Shown here one piece after another: positions 32,525 through 42,014 of a DNA stretch of 64,000 nt (its first letter is position 1; each line of letters starts with the position of its first letter). A program made the position numbers and the translations under genes. This DNA comes from Acuticoccus mangrovi. GTDB taxonomy: Bacteria; Pseudomonadota; Alphaproteobacteria; Rhizobiales; Amorphaceae. Location: contig NZ_JAEKJA010000011.1 of assembly GCF_016411865.1 (NCBI RefSeq), positions 124,001 to 188,000 of the forward strand, read 5' to 3'. Below the pieces are notes generated by a model, which saw only the letters and a list, made by a program, of their open reading frames with translations, did no database searches and was not told where the DNA came from.

Positions 32525-34621
32525 TCAGCTCCTCACGCTCTTGCGGACACAATCGATGACGAGATCGGCGCCGATCCGGGCGACGAAGGCGGCGGGCACC
32601 AGCGTCGTCGTCTCCATCTCGCTGATGATCGCCGGCCCCTCGACCACGGCGCCCGGCGGCAGGCCCGCCCGCTCGTAGACGGGAACCTCGACGGAGGCGC
32701 CGCGCGCCTCGTCGAACATCGGGCGCCGACCGACGGGGCGGGCCGCGCTCGGCTCGGCCTGCGCCGCGGACGCCGCCGCCGGGGGGGCCGCTGGCGTCGC
32801 GACCTTCACCACCCACGTCAGCACCTCGATGTCGACGTCGGGCACGCTGCGGCTATAGAGGCGCGCATATTCGGCCTCGAAGCTCGCCCGCAGGAGGGGG
32901 ACGGTGCCTGCCACGATCGGCCCGTCCGGCAGGGTGACGGCGATCTGGTGGCCCTGGCCGAGATAGCGCATGTGGATGATGCGCTGCGTCGTGAGCGCGG
33001 CGTCGTCGAGCCCGCCGCCGGCGCTCCGCACCACGGCCCGCGCCTCAGCCTCCATCTGGCCGAGCGTCGCGCCGACGAGATCGAAGTCCATCCGGTCGAG
33101 GCGCTGGTGGAGGCTGCGCACGATCTCGTAGCCGAGCGGGGCGAGGAGGAAGCCCACCGCCGAGCCCACGCCGGCCCTGACCGGCACGATGAAGCGGTCG
33201 AGCTTCAGCTTCTCGGCGATGCGCCCGGCGTGGAGCGGCGCGGCGCCGCCGAACGCGATCATCGTGCGCGCCGACGCGTCCATGCCGCACTCGATGGCGT
33301 GGACGCGGGCCGCCGCCGTCATGTTCTCGTCGACGATCTCGCGGATGCCGTAGGCCGCCATCGGAATGTCGAGGCCGAGGCGGCTGCCGATATTGTCGGC
33401 GACGGCCGCCTCGCACGCGGCGCGATCGACGGGGATGGTGCCCGCCGCGAAGCCTTCCGGCGCGATGGCGCCGAGGACGACGTCGGCGTCGGTCACCGTC
33501 GCATCCGTTCCGCCCCGGCCGTAGCAGGCCGGGCCGGGCTCGGAGCCGGCGCTGTCGGGGCCGACGGTGATGCGCCCCATCGCGTCCACGCGGGCGATCG
33601 AGCCGCCGCCGGCGCCGATCTCGACGAGCTCGATCACCGGAATGCGCAGCGGCAGCCCGCTGCCCTTCTTGAAGCGGTAGATGCGGGCGACCTCGAAGCT
33701 GTGCGCGGTCTGCGGCTCGCCGTTCTCGATCATGCAGATCTTCGCGGTGGTGCCGCCCATGTCGAAGGAGAGCACCTTGGCAAGGCCCGCCCGCTCCGCG
33801 ACGCTGCGGGCGAAGAGGGCACCGCCGGCCGGGCCGGATTCGACGAGCCGCACCGGGAAGCGGGCGCTCATGTCCACCGTGGTGAGGCCGCCGCTCGAGA
33901 GCATCATGAGCAGCTGGCAGTCGTAGGAGGCGGCGGCGAGCCCTTCTTGAAGGCGGCCGAGATAGCCCATCATCAGCGGCTGCACGTAGGCGTTGGCGCA
34001 GGTCGTGGAGAAGCGCTCATATTCGCGCATCTCCGGCGACACCTCGCTCGAGAGCGACACGGGAACGCCGGGCAGCCGCCGGTCGAGCACCTCGCGCACC
34101 AGCTGCTCGTGCGCGTCGTTGCGATAGCTGTGGAGAAAGCCCACGGCCACGGCCTCGACGCCGTCGTCGACGAGCCGCGGAACCAGCGCCTCGACGGCAT
34201 CCCGGTCGAGCGGACGCAGCACCTCGCCCGCGGCCGAGACGCGCTCCACCAGTACGTGCCGCCGCGAGCGCGGCACCAGCGGCTCCGGCAGCCGCAGACC
34301 GATCGCGTGGTGGTCGTAGCGATCCTCGCCTCGGATCTCGAGGATGTCGCGAAATCCCTCGGTGGTGATCAGCGCCGTGCGCGCACCCTTGCGCTCGATG
34401 AGGGCGTTGGTGGCGAGCGTGGTGCCGTGGACGATGAGCCCGATGTCCGACGGCGCGAGTCCCGCCTCTTCGACCAGCCGGTCGATCGCCTCGCGCAGCC
34501 CGCGCTCGGGCGCGTCGTGGGTCGTCAGCACCTTCAGCGAGATCTGCCGACCGTCCAGCTCGAGCACGCCGTCGGTGAAGGTCCCGCCGATGTCCACCCC
34601 GATGCGCGCCTTCGTCGTCAT
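32525..34621 (-). CDS. hyuA: N-methylhydantoinase A / oxoprolinase subunit A family
   Basis: A 698-residue HyuA protein with an ASKHA ATPase fold: IGVDIGGTFTDGVLE at the N-terminus, HGTTLATNALIERKGA near 90, VESGPAGGALFAR near 265, SFDMGGTTAKICMIENG near 290 and GAGGGSIA near 345. It hydrolyses ATP to activate a cyclic amide for opening. First gene of the operon hyuA-hyuB-PLP enzyme-ABC permease-ATPase-binding protein. The ATG at 34621 has a gggga ribosome-binding site. No hydantoin racemase or carbamoylase is seen. Confidence 0.92.
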   Translation of the reverse strand: MTTKARIGVDIGGTFTDGVLELDGRQISLKVLTTHDAPERGLREAIDRLVEEAGLAPSDIGLIVHGTTLATNALIERKGARTALITTEGFRDILEIRGEDRYDHHAIGLRLPEPLVPRSRRHVLVERVSAAGEVLRPLDRDAVEALVPRLVDDGVEAVAVGFLHSYRNDAHEQLVREVLDRRLPGVPVSLSSEVSPEMREYERFSTTCANAYVQPLMMGYLGRLQEGLAAASYDCQLLMMLSSGGLTTVDMSARFPVRLVESGPAGGALFARSVAERAGLAKVLSFDMGGTTAKICMIENGEPQTAHSFEVARIYRFKKGSGLPLRIPVIELVEIGAGGGSIARVDAMGRITVGPDSAGSEPGPACYGRGGTDATVTDADVVLGAIAPEGFAAGTIPVDRAACEAAVADNIGSRLGLDIPMAAYGIREIVDENMTAAARVHAIECGMDASARTMIAFGGAAPLHAGRIAEKLKLDRFIVPVRAGVGSAVGFLLAPLGYEIVRSLHQRLDRMDFDLVGATLGQMEAEARAVVRSAGGGLDDAALTTQRIIHMRYLGQGHQIAVTLPDGPIVAGTVPLLRASFEAEYARLYSRSVPDVDIEVLTWVVKVATPAAPPAAASAAQAEPSAARPVGRRPMFDEARGASVEVPVYERAGLPPGAVVEGPAIISEMETTTLVPAAFVARIGADLVIDCVRKSVRS

Positions 34622-34808
34622 TTGGTCCCCGTATCGCCCGGCGTGCCCGGCGTTTCCACTTTAGTATTCCTTATCGCATACGAAATGGTATATCAAGAAC
34701 GCAGCGAATTGACATTTGAGTCCGAATGATGCGGTTGCGGGGGATCGAGCCTGCGCCGCGCGCTGCCGGATCGGCCTCTTTGTTCCAAGACGCGACGGGA
34801 GAATCGCC
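34622..34808. promoter_or_regulatory. Divergent hyuA / GntR control region
   Basis: This 187-base gap has an AT-rich core at about 34660-34725, in sharp contrast to its surroundings. It contains ATAC-N6-GTAT (34678-34691), the type of short inverted repeat bound by FadR-class GntR proteins, and a TTGATA on the minus strand at 34695-34690 that could be the hyuA -35. No convincing -10 was found for either side. Confidence 0.45.
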
Positions 34809-35474
34809 TTGCCATCGAGCCTCGCCCCTGCAGCCACCGAGACGAAGACGGGCATCGCACTGAGCGAGTTCGTCTACGCCCAGCTGCGACGCGAGATCCT
34901 GAGCGGCGTGTTGCGGCCGAACCAGGCGCTGGTGGAGGCCGACCTTGCCGAGCGCCTGATGGTGTCGCGCATGCCGGTGCGCGAGGGCCTGCTGCGGCTC
35001 GCCAACGACGGCCTCGTGGAATCAAAGCGGCGCCGCTGGACGGTGCACGAGCATACGCAGGACGAGGTGCGCTGGATCTACGAGGTGCGCGCCGCGCTGG
35101 AGGCGGAAGCGGCCTCGCTCGCGGCGCTGCGCGCGAGCGAGGAGCAGCGGGCGGTGATCCTCGAGACGGGGCAGCCCCATCTCTTCGCCAAGGCGCCGAC
35201 GCGCGACATCCGCTTCGACGCGAACGAGACGTTTCACGGCCACATCATCGCCGCCGCCGCCAATCCGCGCATCGCCGACACGCTGGCGCGCAACGTCACC
35301 TACTTCAACTTCCGCTTCGCCCTGTTCTCGTCGCAGGTCGAGCTCGACGAGTCCGGCGAGCAGCACCTCGAGATCGCCCAGGCGATCGCGGCGGCGAACG
35401 TGGAGCGGGCGCGCCAGGTGGCGCACGATCACGTCATGCACGCCCTACGGATCATCGAGCGCGCCGTCGAATAG
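34809..35474 (+). CDS. GntR-family regulator, FadR/FCD subgroup
   Basis: A 221-residue regulator: GntR winged helix at about 15-75 (LRREILSGVLRPNQ, ERLMVSRMPVREGLLRLANDGLV) and an all-helical FCD effector domain. Conserved metal-site residues in the second domain include Asp/His in RFDANETFHGHIIAAAANP and His in EQHLEIAQAI. The TTG at 34809 is chosen because it follows gggag and gives the usual short N-terminus; an open frame reaches back to 34716. It is divergent from hyuA and probably represses that operon until its ligand appears. Confidence 0.85.
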   Translation: MPSSLAPAATETKTGIALSEFVYAQLRREILSGVLRPNQALVEADLAERLMVSRMPVREGLLRLANDGLVESKRRRWTVHEHTQDEVRWIYEVRAALEAEAASLAALRASEEQRAVILETGQPHLFAKAPTRDIRFDANETFHGHIIAAAANPRIADTLARNVTYFNFRFALFSSQVELDESGEQHLEIAQAIAAANVERARQVAHDHVMHALRIIERAVE

Positions 35475-35501
35475 CGCCCGCCCGGCCGCGGCGGCCTGCC
35501 G

Positions 35502-36539
35502 TCACAAGGCGGTGTCGAGACCGTTGCCGCAGAGCACCGAAGCGGCGGGCGTATCGCCCAGGTCCGCCGTGGCCGCGAGGATACGGGCGAAGGCGATGAA
35601 GCCCGCGCGCTCGTCGCCGAGCTTCGCCCACACGCTGTCGGCGCCGGCGCCGGCGCCGAGCGGCTTGCGCAGCGGCGCATAGCCCTCTTCGGCGACCGAC
35701 CACAGCGCCTCGTCGCTCACCTCGGGGTCGGCCGCGGCCGCCTCCGTCATCAGGCGCAACAGGCGGTCGTAGGCGAACTGGGTGTAGCGCAGCGGCCGCT
35801 CGGCGGACGAACCGTCGGGCAGCATGGCGACCCGGCGGTCGAGCGCGGCGATGCTACCGGCGAGGTGGGCGGCGGCGGCGATGCCGCGGTCGGCCGGCGT
35901 CGGATCCGGCGCGACCTCGGCGAGGATCGCGCGGCGCATCACGCAGCGGTCGAGCGCGTGGTGGCCCACATTGAAGCGGCTCTCGAACGCGATGGCCGCC
36001 TTGGCGGCTTGAAGGTCGCCGCGCAGGAAGCGGGCGCGGCCGGCGATCCGGTCCGTCGGCGTGCCGATGAAGGCGACGCCCAGCGGCCCCCATTCGGCCC
36101 GTGCGCTCTCCATGAAGCCGATCACCGGATCGATGATGAAGGGGCGGTCGACGCGCGGATCGTCGATCATCTCCTGCGGCGCTTCCGTCACCTCGACGTC
36201 CGACACCGTCAGCGTGCCGTCGGCCGCGGTCGAGGCGGTCAGCGACAGCGCGTTGACCGCCTGGGCGCACTGCCCGTCGGTGTAGCAGCGGTTGGCGTTA
36301 CCCGCGTCCTCGGTGAGGAAGGTGAAGTCCATCCGCTCGCCGTCCACCCGAAGCACGACGAAGATCGGCGAGATGATGCCGGAATCCTCCCCCGTCAGCC
36401 ACTCGTCGACGAGGACGTAGGAGCCGTCGTGCGTCGCGTCCTCCCCGCTCGTGGCGGCTGCGGGTGCGGCGGCCACCGGCGCAGAGGACGGGCCGGCGAG
36501 GCTCGCCAGCACGATGAGGAAGGCGATGAGAACGCGCAT
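35502..36539 (-). CDS. Exported protein of unknown function
   Basis: A 345-residue protein with a clear signal peptide (MRVLIAFLIVLASLAGPSSA, cleavage near residue 25-30). The mature part has one cysteine pair (NRCYTDGQC near 84-90), further Cys near 205 and 337, and an Ala-rich helical second half. No catalytic motif or known domain was recognised. It converges with the GntR gene and is divergent from tolQ, so it lies beside but not inside the tol operon. Confidence 0.75.
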   Translation of the reverse strand: MRVLIAFLIVLASLAGPSSAPVAAAPAAATSGEDATHDGSYVLVDEWLTGEDSGIISPIFVVLRVDGERMDFTFLTEDAGNANRCYTDGQCAQAVNALSLTASTAADGTLTVSDVEVTEAPQEMIDDPRVDRPFIIDPVIGFMESARAEWGPLGVAFIGTPTDRIAGRARFLRGDLQAAKAAIAFESRFNVGHHALDRCVMRRAILAEVAPDPTPADRGIAAAAHLAGSIAALDRRVAMLPDGSSAERPLRYTQFAYDRLLRLMTEAAAADPEVSDEALWSVAEEGYAPLRKPLGAGAGADSVWAKLGDERAGFIAFARILAATADLGDTPAASVLCGNGLDTAL

Positions 36540-36836
36540 GGGGCAGGGCCTCGGGGAAAGACGGCGAACGGATCGAGGTGGGGCGGATGACGCTCCGCTC
36601 GCTCTGTGATGGTATCGGAAGGCGGCTAAAAAAAGGGGTCGCGCGCATCCGTGATCATCGCGTCGGTGCGAGACGTTCCGTCGCAGACGCGGGGTGGAGC
36701 GTCTAGCCAGCGCTCGGCCGACGCGTTAGAGGGGGCCAAACCCTCCTGTGTCCGAGCGGCAACTGCCAAGGGTCTGTGTTGGAGTGTCTAGTGTTCACGA
36801 ACCCCTCCCAGTCACGTTTTAAAGGAAGTGTCGCCC
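36540..36836 (+). promoter_or_regulatory. tol operon promoter region
   Basis: 297 bases with no gene, between the exported protein and tolQ. A small hairpin (GAGGG-N7-CCCTC) lies near 36729-36745, and an aaaggaag ribosome-binding site at 36821-36828 fixes the tolQ start. No ybgC is seen ahead of tolQ, unlike many tol loci. Confidence 0.5.
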
Positions 36837-37546
<710 letters not shown>

Positions 37547-37547
<1 letters not shown>

Positions 37548-37996
37548 TGGGTATGTCATCGCCGAACATGGGGGGAGGAGCCGGCCGCGGCCGCCGTCGC
37601 GGGCGGCGCTTCCAGCCGGTTGCCGAGATCAACGTCACGCCCTTCGTGGACGTGATGCTGGTGCTCCTCATCATCTTCATGGTGTCCGCGCCGCTGCTCA
37701 CGGTGGGCGTGCCCATCGACCTGCCGCAGTCGACGGCCAAGCCCCTCGAGGGTGACGTCGACCCGCTGACCATCTCGATCCAGGCCGACGGCAAGATTTT
37801 TCTGCAGGAGGAGGAGATCGACATCGACACCCTCATCACCCGCCTGCAGGCGATCGCCGGGGCGGGATATGAGGAGCGCATCCTCGTCCGCGGCGACGCC
37901 TCGTCGGACTATGGGGCGATCATGCGCGTCATGGGCCGCCTCAACCGGGCGGGTTTCAATCGTATCGGCCTCGTGACCACCGAGGAGCCGTCATAG
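37547..37996 (+). CDS. tolR: TolR, proton-channel partner of TolQ
   Basis: A 149-residue ExbD/TolR protein. A basic, glycine-rich N-terminus is followed by the family motif AEINVTPFVDVMLVLLIIFMV near 28-48, whose Asp carries protons in the membrane. The periplasmic domain is the remaining 100 residues. Position between tolQ and tolA confirms the call. Confidence 0.95.
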
Positions 37997-37999
37997 GGC

Positions 38000-38953
38000 A
38001 TGCGTAACGCCCTCATCGTCTCCGCGATCCTGCACTTCTCGTTGCTCGCGGCGGCGATCATCAGCCTGCCCACCTCGCATTTCGAGACGCCGACGGTGAA
38101 CGCGCTGCCGGTGGAGCTCGTCACGATCGCCGACGAGACCGACCTCACCGAGGGTCGGCCGGAGGAGACGGAGGTGGTGGAGGAGGCCGCGACGGAGACG
38201 GTCGAGGCGGAGACCCCGCCGGAGCCGGAGGCCCAGCCCGGCGCCACCGACACGCCGGCCGACGAGGTGGCGACCGACGCCGACGCGATCGCGACGGCCG
38301 CCGAATCGTCCGCGCCCGAGCCCGCCGGCGAGCCGGAGCCGGTGGAGGCGACCGAGCCGGAGCCCGAGCCCGACCCGACGCCGCAGACCGAGGTGGCGGC
38401 CGTGGAGCGGCAGCCGGTGGAGCCCGAGCCGCAGCCCTCCGAGACGCCCGCTCCGGTGCCGGAGACGGTGGTGCCGACGCGCAAGCCGCCGCCCCCGCCG
38501 CGCCGCACCCAGACGGCACGGTTGGAGCAGCAGAGCTCGGAGTCGTTCGACGCTGACCGATTGTCGCAGCTGATCAACCGGACGGCCCCCTCGGGCGGCG
38601 GCTCGGGCTCGGCACAGGCCTCACTCGGATCGGAATCGGGCCGCGCGCAGGCCTCCCTCACCCTGTCGGAGATGGATGCGCTCCGCGCCCAGATGCAGCG
38701 CTGCTGGAACCCGCCGATCGGCATCGAAGGTGGCCAGGACCTGGTGGTGACCGTCCAGATCCGCCTCGCGCCCGACGGCTCCGTGGTGGAGATCAAGCAG
38801 ATCGGGGCGCAGGGCCTCGGCGCACTCTACGACGTCGCCGCCGACGCCGCCCGCCGCGCCGTGGTCCAGTGCCAGCCCTACCGCCTGCCACCGGCCAAGT
38901 ACGAAGTGTGGAAGGACGTCCAGGTCAACTTCGACCCGCGCGATCTGTTCTGA
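38000..38953 (+). CDS. tolA: TolA, envelope-spanning linker of Tol-Pal
   Basis: A 317-residue TolA/TonB-type protein. One N-terminal membrane segment (about 5-25, SAILHFSLLAAAIISL) contains the His that contacts TolQ. The middle (about 45-185) is a glutamate/proline-rich stretch rather than the Lys/Ala-rich helix of enterobacterial TolA. The C-terminal domain (about 220-317, MQRCWNPP, VVQCQPYRLP, NFDPRDLF) binds Pal/TolB. Three bases separate it from tolR. Confidence 0.93.
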   Translation: MRNALIVSAILHFSLLAAAIISLPTSHFETPTVNALPVELVTIADETDLTEGRPEETEVVEEAATETVEAETPPEPEAQPGATDTPADEVATDADAIATAAESSAPEPAGEPEPVEATEPEPEPDPTPQTEVAAVERQPVEPEPQPSETPAPVPETVVPTRKPPPPPRRTQTARLEQQSSESFDADRLSQLINRTAPSGGGSGSAQASLGSESGRAQASLTLSEMDALRAQMQRCWNPPIGIEGGQDLVVTVQIRLAPDGSVVEIKQIGAQGLGALYDVAADAARRAVVQCQPYRLPPAKYEVWKDVQVNFDPRDLF

Positions 38954-39147
38954 GCGCCGACGCGGCGCGCCATTTGACGAAACGGTTCCGTTGCGGCTTT
39001 CTCCCGCACCGGTGCCCTCTAGATGAGTGCGGTATCGCCGTTCGACCCCGCGTCGCAGGCCACCGCACCGCGACTTGACCCGATTGCCCGCAGGCCACCC
39101 CGGCCGCGGACCGAGAGACGACCGACCTGACCGTGAGGCCGAGACAG

Positions 39148-40464
39148 ATGCTCACCCGCTCCATGCTTCTTGCGACCCTGTGCGCGCTCGTGGCGTTGGT
39201 CACCACCGCGCCGGCGGCACGCGCGCTGGTGTCGATCGACGTGACCCAGGGCGAGGTGCGGCCGCTGCCGATCGCCATTCCCTACTTCTCCGGCCAGGTG
39301 CGCGACGACCAGCTCGGCGCCCAGATCGCCGAGGTGGTGCTGGCCGACCTGACGGGCTCCGGCCTCTTCGCCGGGGTGGACCGCAACGCCTACATCGAGC
39401 AGACGCTCGGCGTATCGACCATGCCCCGCTTCGGCGACTGGCGGGCGATCGGGGCGGAGGCGCTGGTGACCGGCTCCGTCGTGCGCGAGAACGGCGACCG
39501 GCTGCGGGTGGAGTTCCGCCTCTGGGATCCGCTGCAGGAGCAGCAGATCCTCGGCCAGCAATTCTTCACCACCCCCGAGAACTGGCGCCGCGTCGCCCAC
39601 ATCGTGGCCGACGCCATCTACGAGCGGCTGACCGGCGAGAAGGGCTATTTCGACACCCGCATCGTGTTCGTCGCCGAGAGCGGCCCGAAGAATGCGCGGG
39701 TCAAGCGGCTCGCCATCATGGACCAGGACGGGGCGAACGTGAGCTATCTCACCGACGGCTCCAACCTCGTCCTCACGCCCCGCTTCAGCCCGGCCGGCCA
39801 GTACGTGACCTACATGAGCTACGAGGGCGCCCAGCCGCACGTCTATCTACTCGACATCGAGACCGGCAAACGTCAGCTCCTGGGCGACTTCTCCAACATG
39901 AGCTTCGCCCCCCGCTTCTCTCCCGACGGCAACCGCGTGGTGATGAGCCTGCAGGAGGGCGGCAACGCCAACATCTTCGTGATGGATCTGCGCTCGCGCA
40001 AGCTGAGCCGCCTCACCAACACGCCGGCGATCGACACCGCACCGTCCTACTCGCCGGACGGCTCGCGCATCGTGTTCGAGAGCGATCGCGGCGGCACCCA
40101 GCAGCTCTATGTGATGGGCGCCGACGGCTCCAACCCGCAGCGCATCTCGTTCGGCGACGGCCGCTACTCGACGCCGGTCTGGTCGCCCCGCGGCGATCTC
40201 ATCGCCTTCACCAAGCAGGGGCAGGGCCGCTTCTCGATCGGGGTGATGCGGCCCGACGGCACCGGCGAGCGCATTCTCACGACCGGATTCCACAACGAGG
40301 GGCCGACCTGGGCGCCAAACGGTCGCGTTCTCGCATTTTTCCGCGAGTCGGGTGGTGCGCAGGGCGGCGCAAGCATCTATACCGTCGACATTACCGGTCG
40401 GAACGAGCGGCGAGTCGACGTGGCGACCATTGCTTCGGATCCCGCATGGTCGCCGCGCCGCTGA
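39148..40464 (+). CDS. tolB: TolB, periplasmic beta-propeller of Tol-Pal
   Basis: A 438-residue TolB. The signal peptide (about 1-25) is followed by the N-terminal alpha/beta domain and then a beta-propeller built from repeats such as [37 protein letters not shown] and [13 protein letters not shown]. It binds Pal and TolA and moves Pal along the envelope. ATG 39148 gives a standard signal peptide; an in-frame GTG at 39133 would add five residues. Confidence 0.95.
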   Translation: MLTRSMLLATLCALVALVTTAPAARALVSIDVTQGEVRPLPIAIPYFSGQVRDDQLGAQIAEVVLADLTGSGLFAGVDRNAYIEQTLGVSTMPRFGDWRAIGAEALVTGSVVRENGDRLRVEFRLWDPLQEQQILGQQFFTTPENWRRVAHIVADAIYERLTGEKGYFDTRIVFVAESGPKNARVKRLAIMDQDGANVSYLTDGSNLVLTPRFSPAGQYVTYMSYEGAQPHVYLLDIETGKRQLLGDFSNMSFAPRFSPDGNRVVMSLQEGGNANIFVMDLRSRKLSRLTNTPAIDTAPSYSPDGSRIVFESDRGGTQQLYVMGADGSNPQRISFGDGRYSTPVWSPRGDLIAFTKQGQGRFSIGVMRPDGTGERILTTGFHNEGPTWAPNGRVLAFFRESGGAQGGASIYTVDITGRNERRVDVATIASDPAWSPRR

Positions 40465-40545
40465 TCCGGCCGGTTAAGGACAATTGCCAAGACCGCATTA
40501 ACTGTCCCTCCCGTACCTCAACCTCTTCCCGTTCTTCGGAGTCAC

Positions 40546-41025
40546 ATGATGACTGAGTTCCGAGCGAAGCGCTGGCTGATGACGCTGGCTGTCATGTCGA
40601 TGCTGGTGGTCGTCGCGGCCTGCGCGCAGAAGCCCACCAATACGGCCGGTGGCGCGGCGACGCCGGGCTCCCCGCAAGACTTCTCCCAGAATGTGGGCGA
40701 CCGCGTCTATTTCACCGTCGACTCCTCGTCCCTCGACGCGACGGCCACGGCCACCCTCACCCGGCAGGCCCAGTGGCTGAACCAGTATCCGCGCTACCAG
40801 ATCACCGTCGAGGGTCACGCCGACGAGCGCGGCACGCGCGAATACAACATCGCCCTGTCGGCACGACGCGCCGAGGCGGTGCGCGCCTATCTCGCGAGTC
40901 GCGGCGTCTCGGCCGGCCGCATCAACACGATCGGATTTGGCAAGGAACGACCCGTCGCCGTGTGCGATGCCGAATCGTGCTGGTCGCAGAACCGCCGCGC
41001 GGTCACGGTGCTGCGCGGGTCCTGA
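40546..41025 (+). CDS. pal: Pal, peptidoglycan-associated lipoprotein
   Basis: A 159-residue lipoprotein with signal peptide and lipobox VVAAC (lipidated Cys near 27), then an OmpA-type peptidoglycan-binding domain: ITVEGHADERGTREYNIALS near 88 and ARRAEAVRAYL. It anchors the outer membrane to the wall and is the cargo of TolB. ATG 40546 and 40549 are both possible starts. A separate 81-base gap after tolB may hold an extra promoter. Confidence 0.95.
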   Translation: MMTEFRAKRWLMTLAVMSMLVVVAACAQKPTNTAGGAATPGSPQDFSQNVGDRVYFTVDSSSLDATATATLTRQAQWLNQYPRYQITVEGHADERGTREYNIALSARRAEAVRAYLASRGVSAGRINTIGFGKERPVAVCDAESCWSQNRRAVTVLRGS

Positions 41026-41126
41026 CCCCGCGCTCACGTAGCCGCCGGCGGCCTTCGGCGTTCAACTGATGGGCCGGCCGCGCTATATGGCGGCTACGGC
41101 CCATCGATTGCCGCAGGAGATTGCCG

Positions 41127-42014
41127 ATGCGCCCCAGAACTTCCGTGATGCTTCGTTCCGCGGCGATGGCGCTGATCCTCGCCGCGTCGTCCGCGAGCGC
41201 CGCCGTGGCGCTGCCGCGGCTCGCCGCGCCGGCCGACCGCCACGCGGCGGTGGTGGAGGTGCAGCAGCGCTTCCTGCCGCGTCTCTTCGGCGGCGACGAT
41301 CAGCGACAGAGCAACGAAGCCGACCTCGCACTGCGCGTGCAGCAGCTCGAGGAGCAGGTGCGCATGCTCACCGGCCAGGTGGAGGAGCTGACCTTCACCC
41401 TGCGCCGGATGGAGCGGGAGCGCCCGCAGGCCCCCGACCAGCATAGCGACGCGGGTCGCCCCGGCCCCGGCGCGCCGCCGCGCTCGCTCGGCTCGCTGCC
41501 GGCGAGTGGCGCCACGGCGCCACGCCCCGGAACCGGCGGCCCGGTGGACCTTTCGGCGCTCAACCGCAACCTCGACGCCGCGGCCCGGGCGGTGGACGAG
41601 CCGGTACCCGCCGCGACCACCGCGACGCCCGCGGGCAACCCCGCCTTGCAGGAGGTCCGCTCGCTGCAGGGGTCCGGCCGCTACGCCATGGCCGCGCAGC
41701 AGGCGCGCGAGGTGCTCGCCGACAATCCGACCGGCCCCGTCGCCGGCGAGGCGCGCTTCCTGCTCGGCGAGGCGATGCTGGCGCAGGGCGACTACCGCAA
41801 CGCCGCCAGCGTGTTCCTCGAGAACTACACGACCGACCCGAACGGGGCCCACGCCCCGGCGAGCCTGTTGCGCCTCGGCAGCGCCCTCAACGGGCTCGGC
41901 GAGCGGGAGGCGGCGTGCTCCTCGCTCGCCGAGTTCTTCGGCGCCTATCCCAACGCCGCCGAGGATCTCAAGGCCGCCGCCCGGCGCGAGCAGCAGGCGG
42001 CGCACTGCGTCTGA
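41127..42014 (+). CDS. cpoB: CpoB/YbgF, Tol-Pal coordinator of cell division
   Basis: A 295-residue exported protein: signal peptide (about 1-25), a coiled-coil segment with leucine heptads (NEADLALRVQQLEEQVRMLTG, about 65-105), a Pro/Ala-rich linker and a C-terminal TPR domain from about 170 (GRYAMAAQQAREVLADNP, GEAMLAQGDYRNAASVFL). CpoB links peptidoglycan synthesis with Tol-driven constriction. The ATG at 41127 has a caggaga ribosome-binding site; a TTG six bases upstream is unlikely. It overlaps tilS as TGATG. Confidence 0.9.
   Translation: MRPRTSVMLRSAAMALILAASSASAAVALPRLAAPADRHAAVVEVQQRFLPRLFGGDDQRQSNEADLALRVQQLEEQVRMLTGQVEELTFTLRRMERERPQAPDQHSDAGRPGPGAPPRSLGSLPASGATAPRPGTGGPVDLSALNRNLDAAARAVDEPVPAATTATPAGNPALQEVRSLQGSGRYAMAAQQAREVLADNPTGPVAGEARFLLGEAMLAQGDYRNAASVFLENYTTDPNGAHAPASLLRLGSALNGLGEREAACSSLAEFFGAYPNAAEDLKAAARREQQAAHCV

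Noticed and set aside
30811-34621. Acetone or acetophenone carboxylase instead of hydantoinase
   Set aside because: The third small subunit and the extra gene set of carboxylases are absent, and a PLP enzyme and amide-type importer are present instead. Not fully excluded.
32504-34729. A 741-residue plus-strand open frame
   Set aside because: It is antisense to hyuA and extends through its promoter. Composition is that of a shadow frame.
40475-40520. Possible second CtrA site between tolB and pal
   Set aside because: Two TTAA elements are present but 20 bases apart, not seven, so they do not form a CtrA box.
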